This document shows positions 54,666 through 62,536 of a stretch of DNA of 64,000 nt, one piece after another. The notes beneath the pieces were generated by a model that had not been told where the DNA came from, made no database searches, and saw only the letters and a program-made list of their open reading frames with translations. A program made the position numbers and the translations under genes. The stretch comes from Lysobacter ciconiae (GTDB lineage Bacteria; Pseudomonadota; Gammaproteobacteria; Xanthomonadales; Xanthomonadaceae): NCBI RefSeq assembly GCF_015209725.1, contig NZ_CP063656.1, forward strand, positions 1,843,001 to 1,907,000. The letters are read 5' to 3'. Numbering within the stretch: position 1 is the stretch's first letter; the number at the start of each line of letters is the position of its first letter.

Positions 54666-56204
54666 TCAGGGACTGCCGCCGGCGGTGACCGATGCGGAGG
54701 CGGTTTCCAGTGCCGCGGCGCGGGCAGCAAACATCGTGCCCGGAGGCGGTTGGCGGGTGAAGAAGGTGTTGACCCCGTCCAGCACAGCGCCGGCGACCTT
54801 GCGCTGGAACGCGGGATCCCTGAGCCGGATCTCTTCGGTCGCGTTGGAAATGAAGGCGGTCTCGACCAGCATCGCCGGCATGTCCGAGGTCCGCAGCACC
54901 GCGAAGTTGGCGCGCTCGATGCTTGGCTTGTGGACATTGCCCACGCGCTTGAGCCCGTCAAGGATCTGCCCGGCGGCATCTTCGGAGGCCTTCATGTGCC
55001 CGCTCTGGGTCAGGTCGAGCAGCACGGAGGCCAACGTCGTGTTGGCGGACATGCGCGCGCCACCGATCAGGTCAGCGGAGTTTTCCTTGTCCGCCAGCCA
55101 GCGGGCGCGCTGCGAGGACGCGCCGCGCAGCGACAACACGTAGACCGAGGAGCCGTCCGCGCTGCGGTTCTCGGCCGCGTCGGCATGGATGGAGATGAAC
55201 ATGTCGGCCTTGGCGGCCCGCGCCAGCGCGGCGCGCTTGTTCAATGGGATGAAGACATCGTGCTCGCGGGTCATGTAGGCCTTGAGCCCGGGAGTCGCAT
55301 TGATCTGGCGCGCCAGCTCCTTGCTGATCGCCAGCACCACGTCCTTCTCGCGCGTGCCGCCCTTGCCGATCGCGCCGGGATCCTGGCCGCCATGGCCGGG
55401 GTCGATCGCGATCACCAGCGGGCGCATGCCCTGACCCTGCATGACCTGCTGGATGGTCTTGACTGGCGCAGTCGCAGCAGGCGGCGCCGACGCGGGCGGC
55501 GGTGTCGCACGCACGGGTGCGGGAGCCACCGCAACCATGCTTGGCATGGCGTCCTGTGCTGAAGGGCGGCTGGCGAGTTCCTTGGCCGAGGCGGCGGCAT
55601 TGGCCGCGGCAATCTGGGAGATGAGCCGGCTGGTGGCTTCCGCCGAGGCCGCGGTGTCCACCGGGGTCGGGGTGCGGATCTGTGTCGGGGCGGTAACCGG
55701 CGCCATCATCTGCGCCGCGGCAGCGGTCGAGTCTGCGCTCGGTAATTGTGCCGGAGTGACCGACGTCGCGACCGCGGCTGCGGGCACGGACGCCGGAGCA
55801 CCGTCGCCCGGCCACTCGACCACCAGCACCGGTCCCTTGCCGCTTTGTTCGATGCGTGGCTTGAGCGCGGTGATGGTTTGCGAGAGGTCAAACACGATCC
55901 GCGCCGTTCCCGGCACCGGCTTGCCGGTGCGTACCGACTTCACCACGCCGGCACCGGCCGGAACCGACAGGGTGGGCGACACGGAAGACGCCGGCATGTC
56001 GATCACCAGACGGTCCGGACCCGCCAGGCTGATGACCTTGAACTCGCCCGGCGCGTCCAGCGCAATCTCGGCGCGGGTGCCGGTGGCGCCCGCATTGAGC
56101 TGCAAGCCCTTGATTTCACTGGAGTGCGCCACCGCGCCCACGCAGGCGACGATCAACGTGGAGCCGAGCAGCAGGCGGCACAGACTGGGGGATTGGACTC
56201 GCAT
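54666..56204 (-). CDS. amiC: N-acetylmuramoyl-L-alanine amidase
   Basis: Periplasmic zinc amidase that splits septal peptidoglycan, normally recruited to the divisome. The 512-residue product has a signal peptide (about 1-27), an AMIN domain (about 28-130), a long Ala/Pro/Thr-rich linker (about 135-250) and an Amidase_3 domain with IDPGHGGQDPGAIG (zinc histidine), SIHADAAENRS and the catalytic glutamate in MLVETAFISN. No LysM is present. It is 98 bases from mutL and downstream of tsaE, the common tsaE-ami-mutL order. Confidence 0.94.
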   Translation of the reverse strand: MRVQSPSLCRLLLGSTLIVACVGAVAHSSEIKGLQLNAGATGTRAEIALDAPGEFKVISLAGPDRLVIDMPASSVSPTLSVPAGAGVVKSVRTGKPVPGTARIVFDLSQTITALKPRIEQSGKGPVLVVEWPGDGAPASVPAAAVATSVTPAQLPSADSTAAAAQMMAPVTAPTQIRTPTPVDTAASAEATSRLISQIAAANAAASAKELASRPSAQDAMPSMVAVAPAPVRATPPPASAPPAATAPVKTIQQVMQGQGMRPLVIAIDPGHGGQDPGAIGKGGTREKDVVLAISKELARQINATPGLKAYMTREHDVFIPLNKRAALARAAKADMFISIHADAAENRSADGSSVYVLSLRGASSQRARWLADKENSADLIGGARMSANTTLASVLLDLTQSGHMKASEDAAGQILDGLKRVGNVHKPSIERANFAVLRTSDMPAMLVETAFISNATEEIRLRDPAFQRKVAGAVLDGVNTFFTRQPPPGTMFAARAAALETASASVTAGGSP

Positions 56205-56292
56205 GCCGGGTAGTCAACCATCGCAACCCACGTATTGCAAGCGCTTTTTCCCTTATTAATCCGATACCTGCCGCATCTTCCTCCCAAAAGGT

Positions 56293-56769
56293 TCAGGAGA
56301 CGTCGGCGATAGCGTCGTCCCCGGCAAGCCGCCGCAGCCACACCCTCCCGGCATCGCTGCGCGCCGACAATTGGGCGCGACGGCCATCCCCTTCGATCTC
56401 TAGCTGGACCTGGATATCCGCCGGTGGCAGACCCCCACGACCGCGATCCGCCCACTCCACCAGCCACAGGGTCACATCCGCGCTGTCCAGGCCGAGGTAT
56501 TCCAGCTCGGCCGGATCGCCGATCCGGTACAGATCCAGATGCCACGCCTCTCCGCCGCCGGCCAGCGGGTAACGCTCGACCAGCGTATAGGTCGGGCTGC
56601 GGATGGCGCCGCGCACGCCCAGTTCGCGCAGCAGCGCACGGGCCAGCGTCGATTTGCCCGCACCCAGGTCACCCTCCAGGTGAACCACGGCGTGCTGCGG
56701 CCGGGTCCGCGCAAGCGCCTGCCCCAACCGGTCCGTGCGGCTGCTGTCGGCGAGCGTGAACACCTTCAT
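56293..56769 (-). CDS. tsaE: tRNA threonylcarbamoyladenosine biosynthesis ATPase
   Basis: ATPase partner of TsaB and TsaD in forming t6A37 on ANN-decoding tRNAs. The 158-residue product has Walker A EGDLGAGKSTLARALL (about residues 32-47), SPTYTLVERY and WHLDLYRIGDPAELEYLGL. The ATG at 56769 shares one base with the nnrD stop (TGATG), indicating coupling. The amidase gene follows 88 bases later. Confidence 0.95.
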   Translation of the reverse strand: MKVFTLADSSRTDRLGQALARTRPQHAVVHLEGDLGAGKSTLARALLRELGVRGAIRSPTYTLVERYPLAGGGEAWHLDLYRIGDPAELEYLGLDSADVTLWLVEWADRGRGGLPPADIQVQLEIEGDGRRAQLSARSDAGRVWLRRLAGDDAIADVS

Positions 56770-58295
56770 CAACGGGCTCCCCGGTTGGCATGGCATCGCA
56801 GCCAGCACATGAGGTCGCTCGGCAGCAGCCCGCGCTCGCCGCCATCTGCAGCCGCCGAGTCCGCGGCGACCGAGTGCAGCAGGGCGCCACATACCGCGGC
56901 GTCCCGCAGCGGGAGTCCCTGCGCCAGCAAGGCACCGATGACCCCGCTCAGCACGTCGCCCATGCCGCCGACGGCCATGCCCGGATTGCCGGCGTCGATG
57001 AGGCTGAGGTTGCCGCAGGGTTCGGAGACGATCGTGCCGGCCCCCTTGAACACGACCACCGCCTGGTATCGGGAGGCGATTGCGCGCGCCGCGGCGAAGC
57101 GGTCGCGCTGCACCTCAGTGATCCCGGTCTGCAACAGCCGCGCCGCCTCGCCCGGATGCGGCGTGAGTACGGCATTGGCAGGTGCCGCGACGACACCGGC
57201 GGCGATCAAGTTCAAGGCGTCCGCATCCAGCACCACCGGCAGGCCGGATGCGCAGATCGCGCGCAGCCGTTCCCTGCCCCACGCGCCCTGACCCAGGCCC
57301 GGCCCGATCACGATGGCGGAGGCATCGCTGATCAGCGAGTCCAGCCCTGACGACGCCGTGCCACCGCTGTCGCCGTTGCTGTTGCTGTTGTCCTCGCCGT
57401 CGCTGTCGCCGTGCACCATCGCCTCCGGCAGCCGGGTCAGCAGCGGCGCGACGTGGGCCTCCCGGGTGACGACATCGACGAGTCCGGAGCCCGCGCGCAG
57501 CGCCGCCTCGGCCGCGAGCATGATGGCGCCGCCGTGCCCGTGGTCGCCGCCGATGCATAGCAGTCGTCCGTTGCTACCCTTGTGGCTGTCACGCCGACGC
57601 GGGCGGAGCCAGTGCGCCAGGTCCGGCGCCCTCAGCCAGGCCACGTCCGCCTGTGCCGAGCGCAGGTCCGTTGGCTCCAGGCCCAGATCGGCTACGTGCA
57701 GCCCACCGGTGAAATCCCGCGCCCCGCCGGTGCGCAAACCGGCCTTGGCCGCAATGAACTCCAGGGTGAGGTCGGCCATCACCGCCACTGATCCCACCGA
57801 TCCTGTGTCTGCGACCACGCCGCTGGGCACATCAAGCGCCAGGACCGGGGCGGAAAGCGCGTTGATCCGCTCGACCAGCGCCGCGACCGGACCCTGCAAT
57901 TCGCGCGTCAGCCCGATGCCGAACAGCGCATCCACCAGCAAGTCGGCAGCCGGCAGGGCTCCGTCCCCAGCGACCAGCTCACCGCCCGCATCGACGTATT
58001 CCTGTCTGGCCCGGCGGCACTCGTCGGTTCGCGGTTCGTGGTCGGGGAGGCAGCAAACCTGCACCCGGCGACCCGAAGCCCGCGCCAGGGTCGCCAGCAC
58101 GTAACCGTCGCCACCGTTGTTGCCCGGACCGCAAATCACCAGCAGCGACTGCGCGTGCGGCCAGTGCTGCATGACCGCCTGCCACGCGGCGCGACCGGCA
58201 CGGCGCATCAGTTCGAACGGATCACCGAACCGGAGGGCAGCGCGCTGCTCGATTTCCCGCAAGGCAGCGCTGGTATGGAGGACGGCAGGCGACAT
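56769..58295 (-). CDS. nnrD: Bifunctional NAD(P)H-hydrate epimerase/dehydratase
   Basis: Repairs damaged NAD(P)H: the N-terminal domain (about 1-215) epimerises the R- and S-hydrates and the C-terminal kinase-like domain (about 225-505) dehydrates the S form using a nucleotide. The 508-residue product has CGPGNNGGDGYVLA in the epimerase and GNPGMAVGGMGDVLSGVI in the dehydratase. An Asn/Ser/Gly/Asp low-complexity insert (about 295-313) is encoded by a trinucleotide-like run. The ATG lies only 6 bases behind a TAGAAT box, suggesting a leaderless message. Confidence 0.95.
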   Translation of the reverse strand: MSPAVLHTSAALREIEQRAALRFGDPFELMRRAGRAAWQAVMQHWPHAQSLLVICGPGNNGGDGYVLATLARASGRRVQVCCLPDHEPRTDECRRARQEYVDAGGELVAGDGALPAADLLVDALFGIGLTRELQGPVAALVERINALSAPVLALDVPSGVVADTGSVGSVAVMADLTLEFIAAKAGLRTGGARDFTGGLHVADLGLEPTDLRSAQADVAWLRAPDLAHWLRPRRRDSHKGSNGRLLCIGGDHGHGGAIMLAAEAALRAGSGLVDVVTREAHVAPLLTRLPEAMVHGDSDGEDNSNSNGDSGGTASSGLDSLISDASAIVIGPGLGQGAWGRERLRAICASGLPVVLDADALNLIAAGVVAAPANAVLTPHPGEAARLLQTGITEVQRDRFAAARAIASRYQAVVVFKGAGTIVSEPCGNLSLIDAGNPGMAVGGMGDVLSGVIGALLAQGLPLRDAAVCGALLHSVAADSAAADGGERGLLPSDLMCWLRCHANRGAR

Positions 58296-58301
58296 GCGGC
58301 G

Positions 58302-58311
58302 ATTCTATACT
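58302..58311. promoter_or_regulatory. Overlapping divergent -10 boxes of nnrD and queG
   Basis: The decamer ATTCTATACT contains TATACT for the plus strand (58306-58311) and TAGAAT for the minus strand (58302-58307), sharing two bases. The nnrD ATG is 6 bases from its box and the queG GTG is 9 bases from its box. -35 elements are not obvious. Confidence 0.5.
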
Positions 58312-58320
58312 TGCAGTGCC

Positions 58321-59442
58321 GTGACCCATCCCCCCCGCCCCTCCCCCGATGCCATCAGCGTGACGCTGTTGCCCGATAGCGCTGACGCCGACCCGGCCGT
58401 GCTCGCGCTGCGTATCCGTGAACTGGCGGCGGAGTTCGGCTTCCAGCGCTGCGGCATCAGCGGCATCGAGTTGGGCGAGGACGAGGGGCATCTCCGCGAC
58501 TGGCTGGAAAAGGGCCTGTACGGATCAATGGAATGGATGGCCCGCCACGGCGAGAAGCGCTCGCGCCCGGCCGAGCTGGTGCCGGGGACCTTGCGCGTGG
58601 TCTCGGTGGGCCTGGATTACGGGCGCCGCGATGACGCCGAGGCGTGGCAGACCCTGGGCGATGGGGAGCGCGCCTACGTCGCCCGCTACGCCCTGGGGCG
58701 CGATTACCACAAGCTGATGCGGCAACGACTGCAGCGGCTGGCCGACCGCGTCGCCGAACTGGTCGGGCCGTTCGGCCACCGCGTCTTCGTCGATTCCGCC
58801 CCCGTGCTGGAGCGCGCGCTGGCCCGCAATGCCGGGCTGGGCTGGATCGGCAAGCACACCTGCCTGATCGACCGCGACGGCGGCTCGTGGTTCTTCCTCG
58901 GCGAGATCTACCTGGACCTGCCGCTGCCCGTCGACGAGCCGGCCACCTCCCACTGCGGGACCTGCTCGCGCTGCATGGATGTCTGTCCCACGCAGGCGAT
59001 CACCGCGCCTCACCGGCTTGACGCGCGGCGGTGCATCTCCTACCTCACCATCGAGAACGACGGGCCGATCCCGCTGGAGTTCCGCGAGCCGATCGGCAAC
59101 CGGATCTTCGGCTGCGATGACTGCCAGCTGGTGTGCCCGTGGAACAAGTTCGCCAAGCGCAGCGACGAGCCGGACTTCCGCGCCCGCAACAACCTGGACG
59201 AGGCCAGTCTGGCGGACCTGTTTGCGTGGACGGAGGCGGAGTTCCTGGAGCGCACCGAGGGCTCGGCGATCCGACGCAGCGGATACCGCCGCTGGCTGCG
59301 CAATATCGCGGTCGCCTTGGGCAACGCACCGACAACTGCGGAAGTCCTGTCGGCCCTGGAGTCACGCCAGGACATCGATGACGACCTTGTGCGCGAACAC
59401 GTGACGTGGGCATTGCAGCGCCATCGCGAGCGCGGCAATTGA
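58321..59442 (+). CDS. queG: Epoxyqueuosine reductase
   Basis: Cobalamin- and Fe-S-dependent enzyme that reduces epoxyqueuosine to queuosine in tRNA. The 373-residue product (E. coli 379) has the N-terminal domain AAEFGFQRCGISGI, FVDSAPVLERALARNAGLGW, two ferredoxin-like motifs (CGTCSRCMDVCPTQAI and CDDCQLVCPWNKF) and a C-terminal helical region. The start is GTG at 58321, without a Shine-Dalgarno sequence; a second GTG at 58360 is possible. The stop overlaps the first of a series of short repeats. Confidence 0.94.
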   Translation: MTHPPRPSPDAISVTLLPDSADADPAVLALRIRELAAEFGFQRCGISGIELGEDEGHLRDWLEKGLYGSMEWMARHGEKRSRPAELVPGTLRVVSVGLDYGRRDDAEAWQTLGDGERAYVARYALGRDYHKLMRQRLQRLADRVAELVGPFGHRVFVDSAPVLERALARNAGLGWIGKHTCLIDRDGGSWFFLGEIYLDLPLPVDEPATSHCGTCSRCMDVCPTQAITAPHRLDARRCISYLTIENDGPIPLEFREPIGNRIFGCDDCQLVCPWNKFAKRSDEPDFRARNNLDEASLADLFAWTEAEFLERTEGSAIRRSGYRRWLRNIAVALGNAPTTAEVLSALESRQDIDDDLVREHVTWALQRHRERGN

Positions 59443-59474
59443 GGTGAGCGAGCGGCGACTGAGGTGCGCGAGCG
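59441..59474 (+). repeat. 14-bp direct repeat, 20-base period, at the queG 3' end
   Basis: GAGGTGAGCGAGCG (59441-59454) and GAGGTGCGCGAGCG (59461-59474) differ at one position. The first copy overlaps the queG stop codon. Confidence 0.6.
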
Positions 59475-59477
59475 TGA

Positions 59478-59565
59478 TAGCTGCAGACGTTCCGGGCGAA
59501 TGTCCCCCGGCCTCCGCCTGCGGCGGAGGCCTCCTCCTTTATTTCGCCCGGAACGCCTGCAGCTA
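59478..59565 (+). repeat. Hairpin element A with conserved internal loops
   Basis: Outer arms of 23 bases (59478-59500 and 59543-59565) pair with one mismatch; an inner 10-bp stem GGCCTCCGCC/GGCGGAGGCC closes a TGC loop (59509-59531). Between the stems lie unpaired TGTCCCCC (59501-59508) and TCCTCCTTTAT (59532-59542). Both loops recur exactly in element B on the other strand. Behind the inner stem, TCCTCCTTTATTT resembles the T-rich tail of an intrinsic terminator for queG. Confidence 0.8.
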
Positions 59566-59608
59566 CCTCTAACGGGTGGCCGCGGTGGGCGGACAAGCAC
59601 AGCGGGGT

Positions 59609-59641
59609 TTGCGCTCACGTGGCCGGGCTTGCGCTCACGTG
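59609..59641 (+). repeat. 13-bp direct repeat, 20-base period
   Basis: TTGCGCTCACGTG occurs at 59609-59621 and 59629-59641, between hairpin elements A and B. Confidence 0.6.
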
Positions 59642-59650
59642 CTTCAGCGA

Positions 59651-59740
59651 CGGGAGCGAATGCCGTTGGAGCGAAATAAAGGAGGAGGCACCGGCTTCAT
59701 CGGTGCCGGGGGACATTCGCACCAACGGCATTCGCTCCCG
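59651..59740 (-). repeat. Hairpin element B with conserved internal loops
   Basis: Outer arms of 19 bases (59651-59669 and 59722-59740) are perfectly complementary, followed by one mismatch and a GCGAA/TTCGC stem, then an inner stem GGCACCG/CGGTGCC (59687-59707). Read on the minus strand, the internal loops are TGTCCCCC and TCCTCCTTTAT, identical to element A, while both the outer and inner stems are unrelated to those of A. Its orientation places the T-rich side downstream of panD. Confidence 0.8.
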
Positions 59741-59765
59741 GTGCCAGCGGCGTTCGCTCCCGGTG
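59722..59765 (+). repeat. 22-bp tandem duplication
   Basis: Two adjacent 22-base copies (59722-59743 and 59744-59765) differ at two positions. The first copy forms the right arm of element B, so the second is a detached extra half-arm. Confidence 0.7.
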
Positions 59766-59805
59766 CTGCATCAGCCCGGCGCATATCGCAACCAGGCCAG
59801 CAGGA

Positions 59806-60186
59806 TCACGCCGCTTGCGCGGGGATCGAGTCGTTGGTGTGCGTCATCGCGTTGTCGGCATCGACGTACACCAGGGTCGGCTTGAACTGCGCCGCCTGGG
59901 CTTCGTCGAACTGCGCGTACGCGCAGATGATTACCAGGTCGCCGGGTTTGGCGCAGTGCGCCGCGGCGCCGTTGACCGAGATGATCCCGCTGCCTTCCTC
60001 GGCCCGGATCGCGTAGGTCACGAAGCGGTGGCCACTGTCGATGTTGTAGATGTGGATCTGTTCGTATTCGCGGATGCCGGAAATATCCAGCAGCCGGCCG
60101 TCAATCGCACACGAGCCTTCGTAATGCAGTTCGGCGTGGGTGACGGTGGCGCGGTGGATCTTGGCCTTGAGCAGGTTCAATTGCAT
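59806..60186 (-). CDS. panD: Aspartate 1-decarboxylase proenzyme
   Basis: Pyruvoyl enzyme that makes beta-alanine for pantothenate. The 126-residue precursor has the self-cleavage site HYEGSCAID with cleavage between G24 and S25, the substrate-binding YEQIHIYNIDSGHRFVTYAI and GAAAHCAKPGDLVIICAYA. It is the last gene of the pcnB-folK-panB-panC-panD cluster and faces queG across the repeat region. Confidence 0.97.
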   Translation of the reverse strand: MQLNLLKAKIHRATVTHAELHYEGSCAIDGRLLDISGIREYEQIHIYNIDSGHRFVTYAIRAEEGSGIISVNGAAAHCAKPGDLVIICAYAQFDEAQAAQFKPTLVYVDADNAMTHTNDSIPAQAA

Positions 60187-60282
60187 GGTTCAAAAACTCC
60201 GACCGGACGGCAGCGGCGTGTGGAATTGCAAGTTTATCAGGGGATGGCGCACTGCAGCATGAGCGGCGATAAAACGGTGTGT

Positions 60283-61131
60283 CTAGCGTTCGAACTCGAG
60301 GTTGTCGATCAGCCGAGTGCTTCCCAGCCGCGCCGCGGCCAGCGCAACCAGCGGACCGGCAGCATCGGAATCAGCCGCGCTCAGGTCCCGGTGCCGGGTG
60401 GCGACGTAGTCCACCGCAAAGCCCGCCGCGGTGAGTTGCGCTGCCGCATCGTGCTCAACCGTGCGCAATGGCGTACCGGCGCCTGCCGCATCCCGCGCGG
60501 CCTGCAAAGCGCGATGGATCGCGGTCGCCGTCTGGCGGTCCGTCGGCGACAGGTACTGGTTGCGTGAGCTCATCGCCAGGCCGTCGGCTTCGCGGACGAT
60601 CGGCGCGGCCACCAGTTCGACGGGGAATGCCAGGTCGCGGACCATGTAACGGATCACCGCCAGTTGCTGGTAATCCTTGCGCCCGAATACCGCGACGTCC
60701 GCCTGCACCTGGTTGAAAAGCCGGGCCACGACCGTGGTGACGCCGTCGAAGTGGCCGGGGCGGTGCGCCCCTTCCAAAACACCCGTCACGCCGGGCGCGC
60801 GGATCTCCACCACGCCCCCCATGCCGTACGGATACATCGTCTCCACCGAGGGCAGCCACATCGCGTCGGCGCCCGCTTCCTCCAGCGCGGACAGGTCGGC
60901 GTCGACCGTGCGCGGGTAGCGCTCGTAGTCCTCGCCCGGTCCGAACTGGGTTGGATTGACGAACACGCTGGCGACCACGCGGTCGGCGCGTTCGCGGGCG
61001 AGCCGGACCAGGGACTGGTGGCCGGCATGCAGGTTGCCCATCGTCGGCACGAAGCCCACGCGCAGGCCCGCCTGCTTCCACCCACGGACACGCTCACGCA
61101 ATGACGCAAGCTCGGTGATGGTCTGGATCAT
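60283..61131 (-). CDS. panC: Pantothenate synthetase
   Basis: ATP-dependent ligase joining pantoate and beta-alanine. The 282-residue product has the HIGH-type motif PTMGNLHAGHQSLV, FVNPTQFGPGEDYERYPR, VFGRKDYQQLAVI and the KMSKS-like SSRNQYLSP. It lies between panB (36 bases upstream) and panD (96 bases downstream, no obvious signal in the gap). Confidence 0.97.
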   Translation of the reverse strand: MIQTITELASLRERVRGWKQAGLRVGFVPTMGNLHAGHQSLVRLARERADRVVASVFVNPTQFGPGEDYERYPRTVDADLSALEEAGADAMWLPSVETMYPYGMGGVVEIRAPGVTGVLEGAHRPGHFDGVTTVVARLFNQVQADVAVFGRKDYQQLAVIRYMVRDLAFPVELVAAPIVREADGLAMSSRNQYLSPTDRQTATAIHRALQAARDAAGAGTPLRTVEHDAAAQLTAAGFAVDYVATRHRDLSAADSDAAGPLVALAAARLGSTRLIDNLEFER

Positions 61132-61167
61132 CGGATTCTCGACCGCAAACAGGACGGCATGGATGGT

Positions 61168-61995
61168 TTAGGCGTAGGAGTGTTCCGGGCCGGGGAAGGA
61201 GCCTTCCCGCACCGCGGCCGCAAAGGCCTGCATGGCGCCCACCACCGAGCCACCCTCGGCAAGGAAGTCCTTGACGAACTTGGGTCGGCGCTGCCCGCCG
61301 GCCAGGCCGAGCATGTCATGCAGCACCAGCACCTGGCCATCGCACTGCGGACCGGCGCCGATGCCGATCGTCGGAATGTCCAGGGCGGCACTGATGCTGC
61401 TGGCGACCGCACTGGGCACGCACTCCAGCACGAGCAACTCCGCGCCTGCGTCCGCGACGGCGCGGGCGTCGTCCAGCAGCTTGGCGGCGGCCGCCTCGTC
61501 GCGGCCCTGCACGCGGTAGCCGCCCAGGCGCAGGACCGACTGCGGGGTCAGACCCAGATGCGCGCAGACCGGAATCTCGCGCGCGACCAGATAGCGGATG
61601 ACCTCGAGCTTCGGCCCGGCGCCCTCGATCTTGACCATCCCCGCGCCAGCCTGCAGGAAGCGGGTCGCCGCATCCAGGGCGCGGGTCGGCGAGGCATCCG
61701 ACTGAAACGGCATGTCGGCCACCAGCAGCGCGGTCTGCAGGCCACGGGCGACGCAGGCGGTGTGGTAGGCGATGTCGTCCACCGTGACCGGCAATGTGCT
61801 GCCGTGACCCTGCACCACCATGCCCAGAGAGTCGCCGATCAGCACCAGGTCGATCCCGGCCGCCTCGACCGCATGGGCGAATCCCGCGTCGTAGCAGGTC
61901 AACATGGCCAACTTCCGGCCGTCCGCCTTGGCCGCGCGCAGCATCGGCACGGTCCAGGGCTTGCGCTCGACGGGAGATGACGGAGAGGTATACAT
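61168..61995 (-). CDS. panB: 3-methyl-2-oxobutanoate hydroxymethyltransferase
   Basis: Transfers a hydroxymethyl group from 5,10-methylene-THF to ketoisovalerate, the first committed pantothenate step. The 275-residue product has MLTCYDAGFAHAVEAAGIDL, GDSLGMVVQGHGSTLPVT, KIEGAG (substrate lysine region) and IPTIGIGAGPQCDGQVLV. The ATG at 61995 gives a short polar leader before the barrel. folK lies 16 bases upstream. Confidence 0.97.
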   Translation of the reverse strand: MYTSPSSPVERKPWTVPMLRAAKADGRKLAMLTCYDAGFAHAVEAAGIDLVLIGDSLGMVVQGHGSTLPVTVDDIAYHTACVARGLQTALLVADMPFQSDASPTRALDAATRFLQAGAGMVKIEGAGPKLEVIRYLVAREIPVCAHLGLTPQSVLRLGGYRVQGRDEAAAAKLLDDARAVADAGAELLVLECVPSAVASSISAALDIPTIGIGAGPQCDGQVLVLHDMLGLAGGQRRPKFVKDFLAEGGSVVGAMQAFAAAVREGSFPGPEHSYA

Positions 61996-62011
61996 GGCTC
62001 AGTGCTCGCTA

Positions 62012-62536
62012 TCAGCCGCGTGGGGGTACGGCGGTGGTACACGGTAACGCTTCGATGTCTGGGCCGACCAACCCGGCCATCGCATCGGCCGCCGGCCCAA
62101 TGCCGGGGATGGTGGCGTCGGGTGCGATTTCCAACAGGGGCAGCAAGGCGAAGGCACGCTCGTGCAGGTGCGGGTGCGGCACCCTCAGGCCGGGCTCGTC
62201 GATGATGCGATCGCCGTACAGCAGCAGGTCCAGATCCAGCGTTCGCGGACCCCAGCGGTCGCTGCCATCGTCCCGGCGCACCCGGCCTGCGTCGCGCTCG
62301 ACCTCCAACAAGGCGTCAAGCAGTGCCTGCGGAGCCAGATCGGTGCGCAGCATGGCGACGGCGTTGAGGAAGTCCGGCTGATCGGTCACGCCCCAGGCGG
62401 GTGTGCGGTACAGCGCGGAGGTCGCCAGCACGCTGGTGTCCTTCAGGCCACCCAGGGCCGCGAAGGCCGAGCGCAGGATCGCCGCGCTGTCGCCCAGGTT
62501 GCTGCCCAGGCCGACGAACACAACGCTGGCGGTCAT
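62012..62536 (-). CDS. folK: 2-amino-4-hydroxy-6-hydroxymethyldihydropteridine pyrophosphokinase
   Basis: HPPK; pyrophosphorylates 6-hydroxymethyldihydropterin in folate synthesis. The 174-residue product has VGLGSNLGDS at the N-terminus, YRTPAWGVTDQPDFLNAV and the catalytic RWGPRTLDLDLLLYGD with the two magnesium aspartates. Its ATG overlaps the pcnB stop by 4 bases, the conserved pcnB-folK coupling. Confidence 0.97.
   Translation of the reverse strand: MTASVVFVGLGSNLGDSAAILRSAFAALGGLKDTSVLATSALYRTPAWGVTDQPDFLNAVAMLRTDLAPQALLDALLEVERDAGRVRRDDGSDRWGPRTLDLDLLLYGDRIIDEPGLRVPHPHLHERAFALLPLLEIAPDATIPGIGPAADAMAGLVGPDIEALPCTTAVPPRG

Larger units (their letters stand above)
59443..59805. other. Repeat-rich intergenic region between convergent queG and panD
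   Basis: A 363-base stretch without a supported gene. It holds two large hairpin elements in opposite orientation (59478-59565 and 59651-59740) and three sets of short direct repeats with periods of 20-22 bases. Several short open frames cross it on both strands, but they translate the repeats and have no family features. Confidence 0.75.

Noticed and set aside
59040..59679. Short open frames across the queG 3' end and the repeat region on both strands
   Set aside because: They translate the hairpin elements and repeats, have no recognisable domain and overlap queG.
59722..59765. CRISPR-like tandem repeat
   Set aside because: Only two adjacent copies without spacers, and one copy is an arm of a hairpin.
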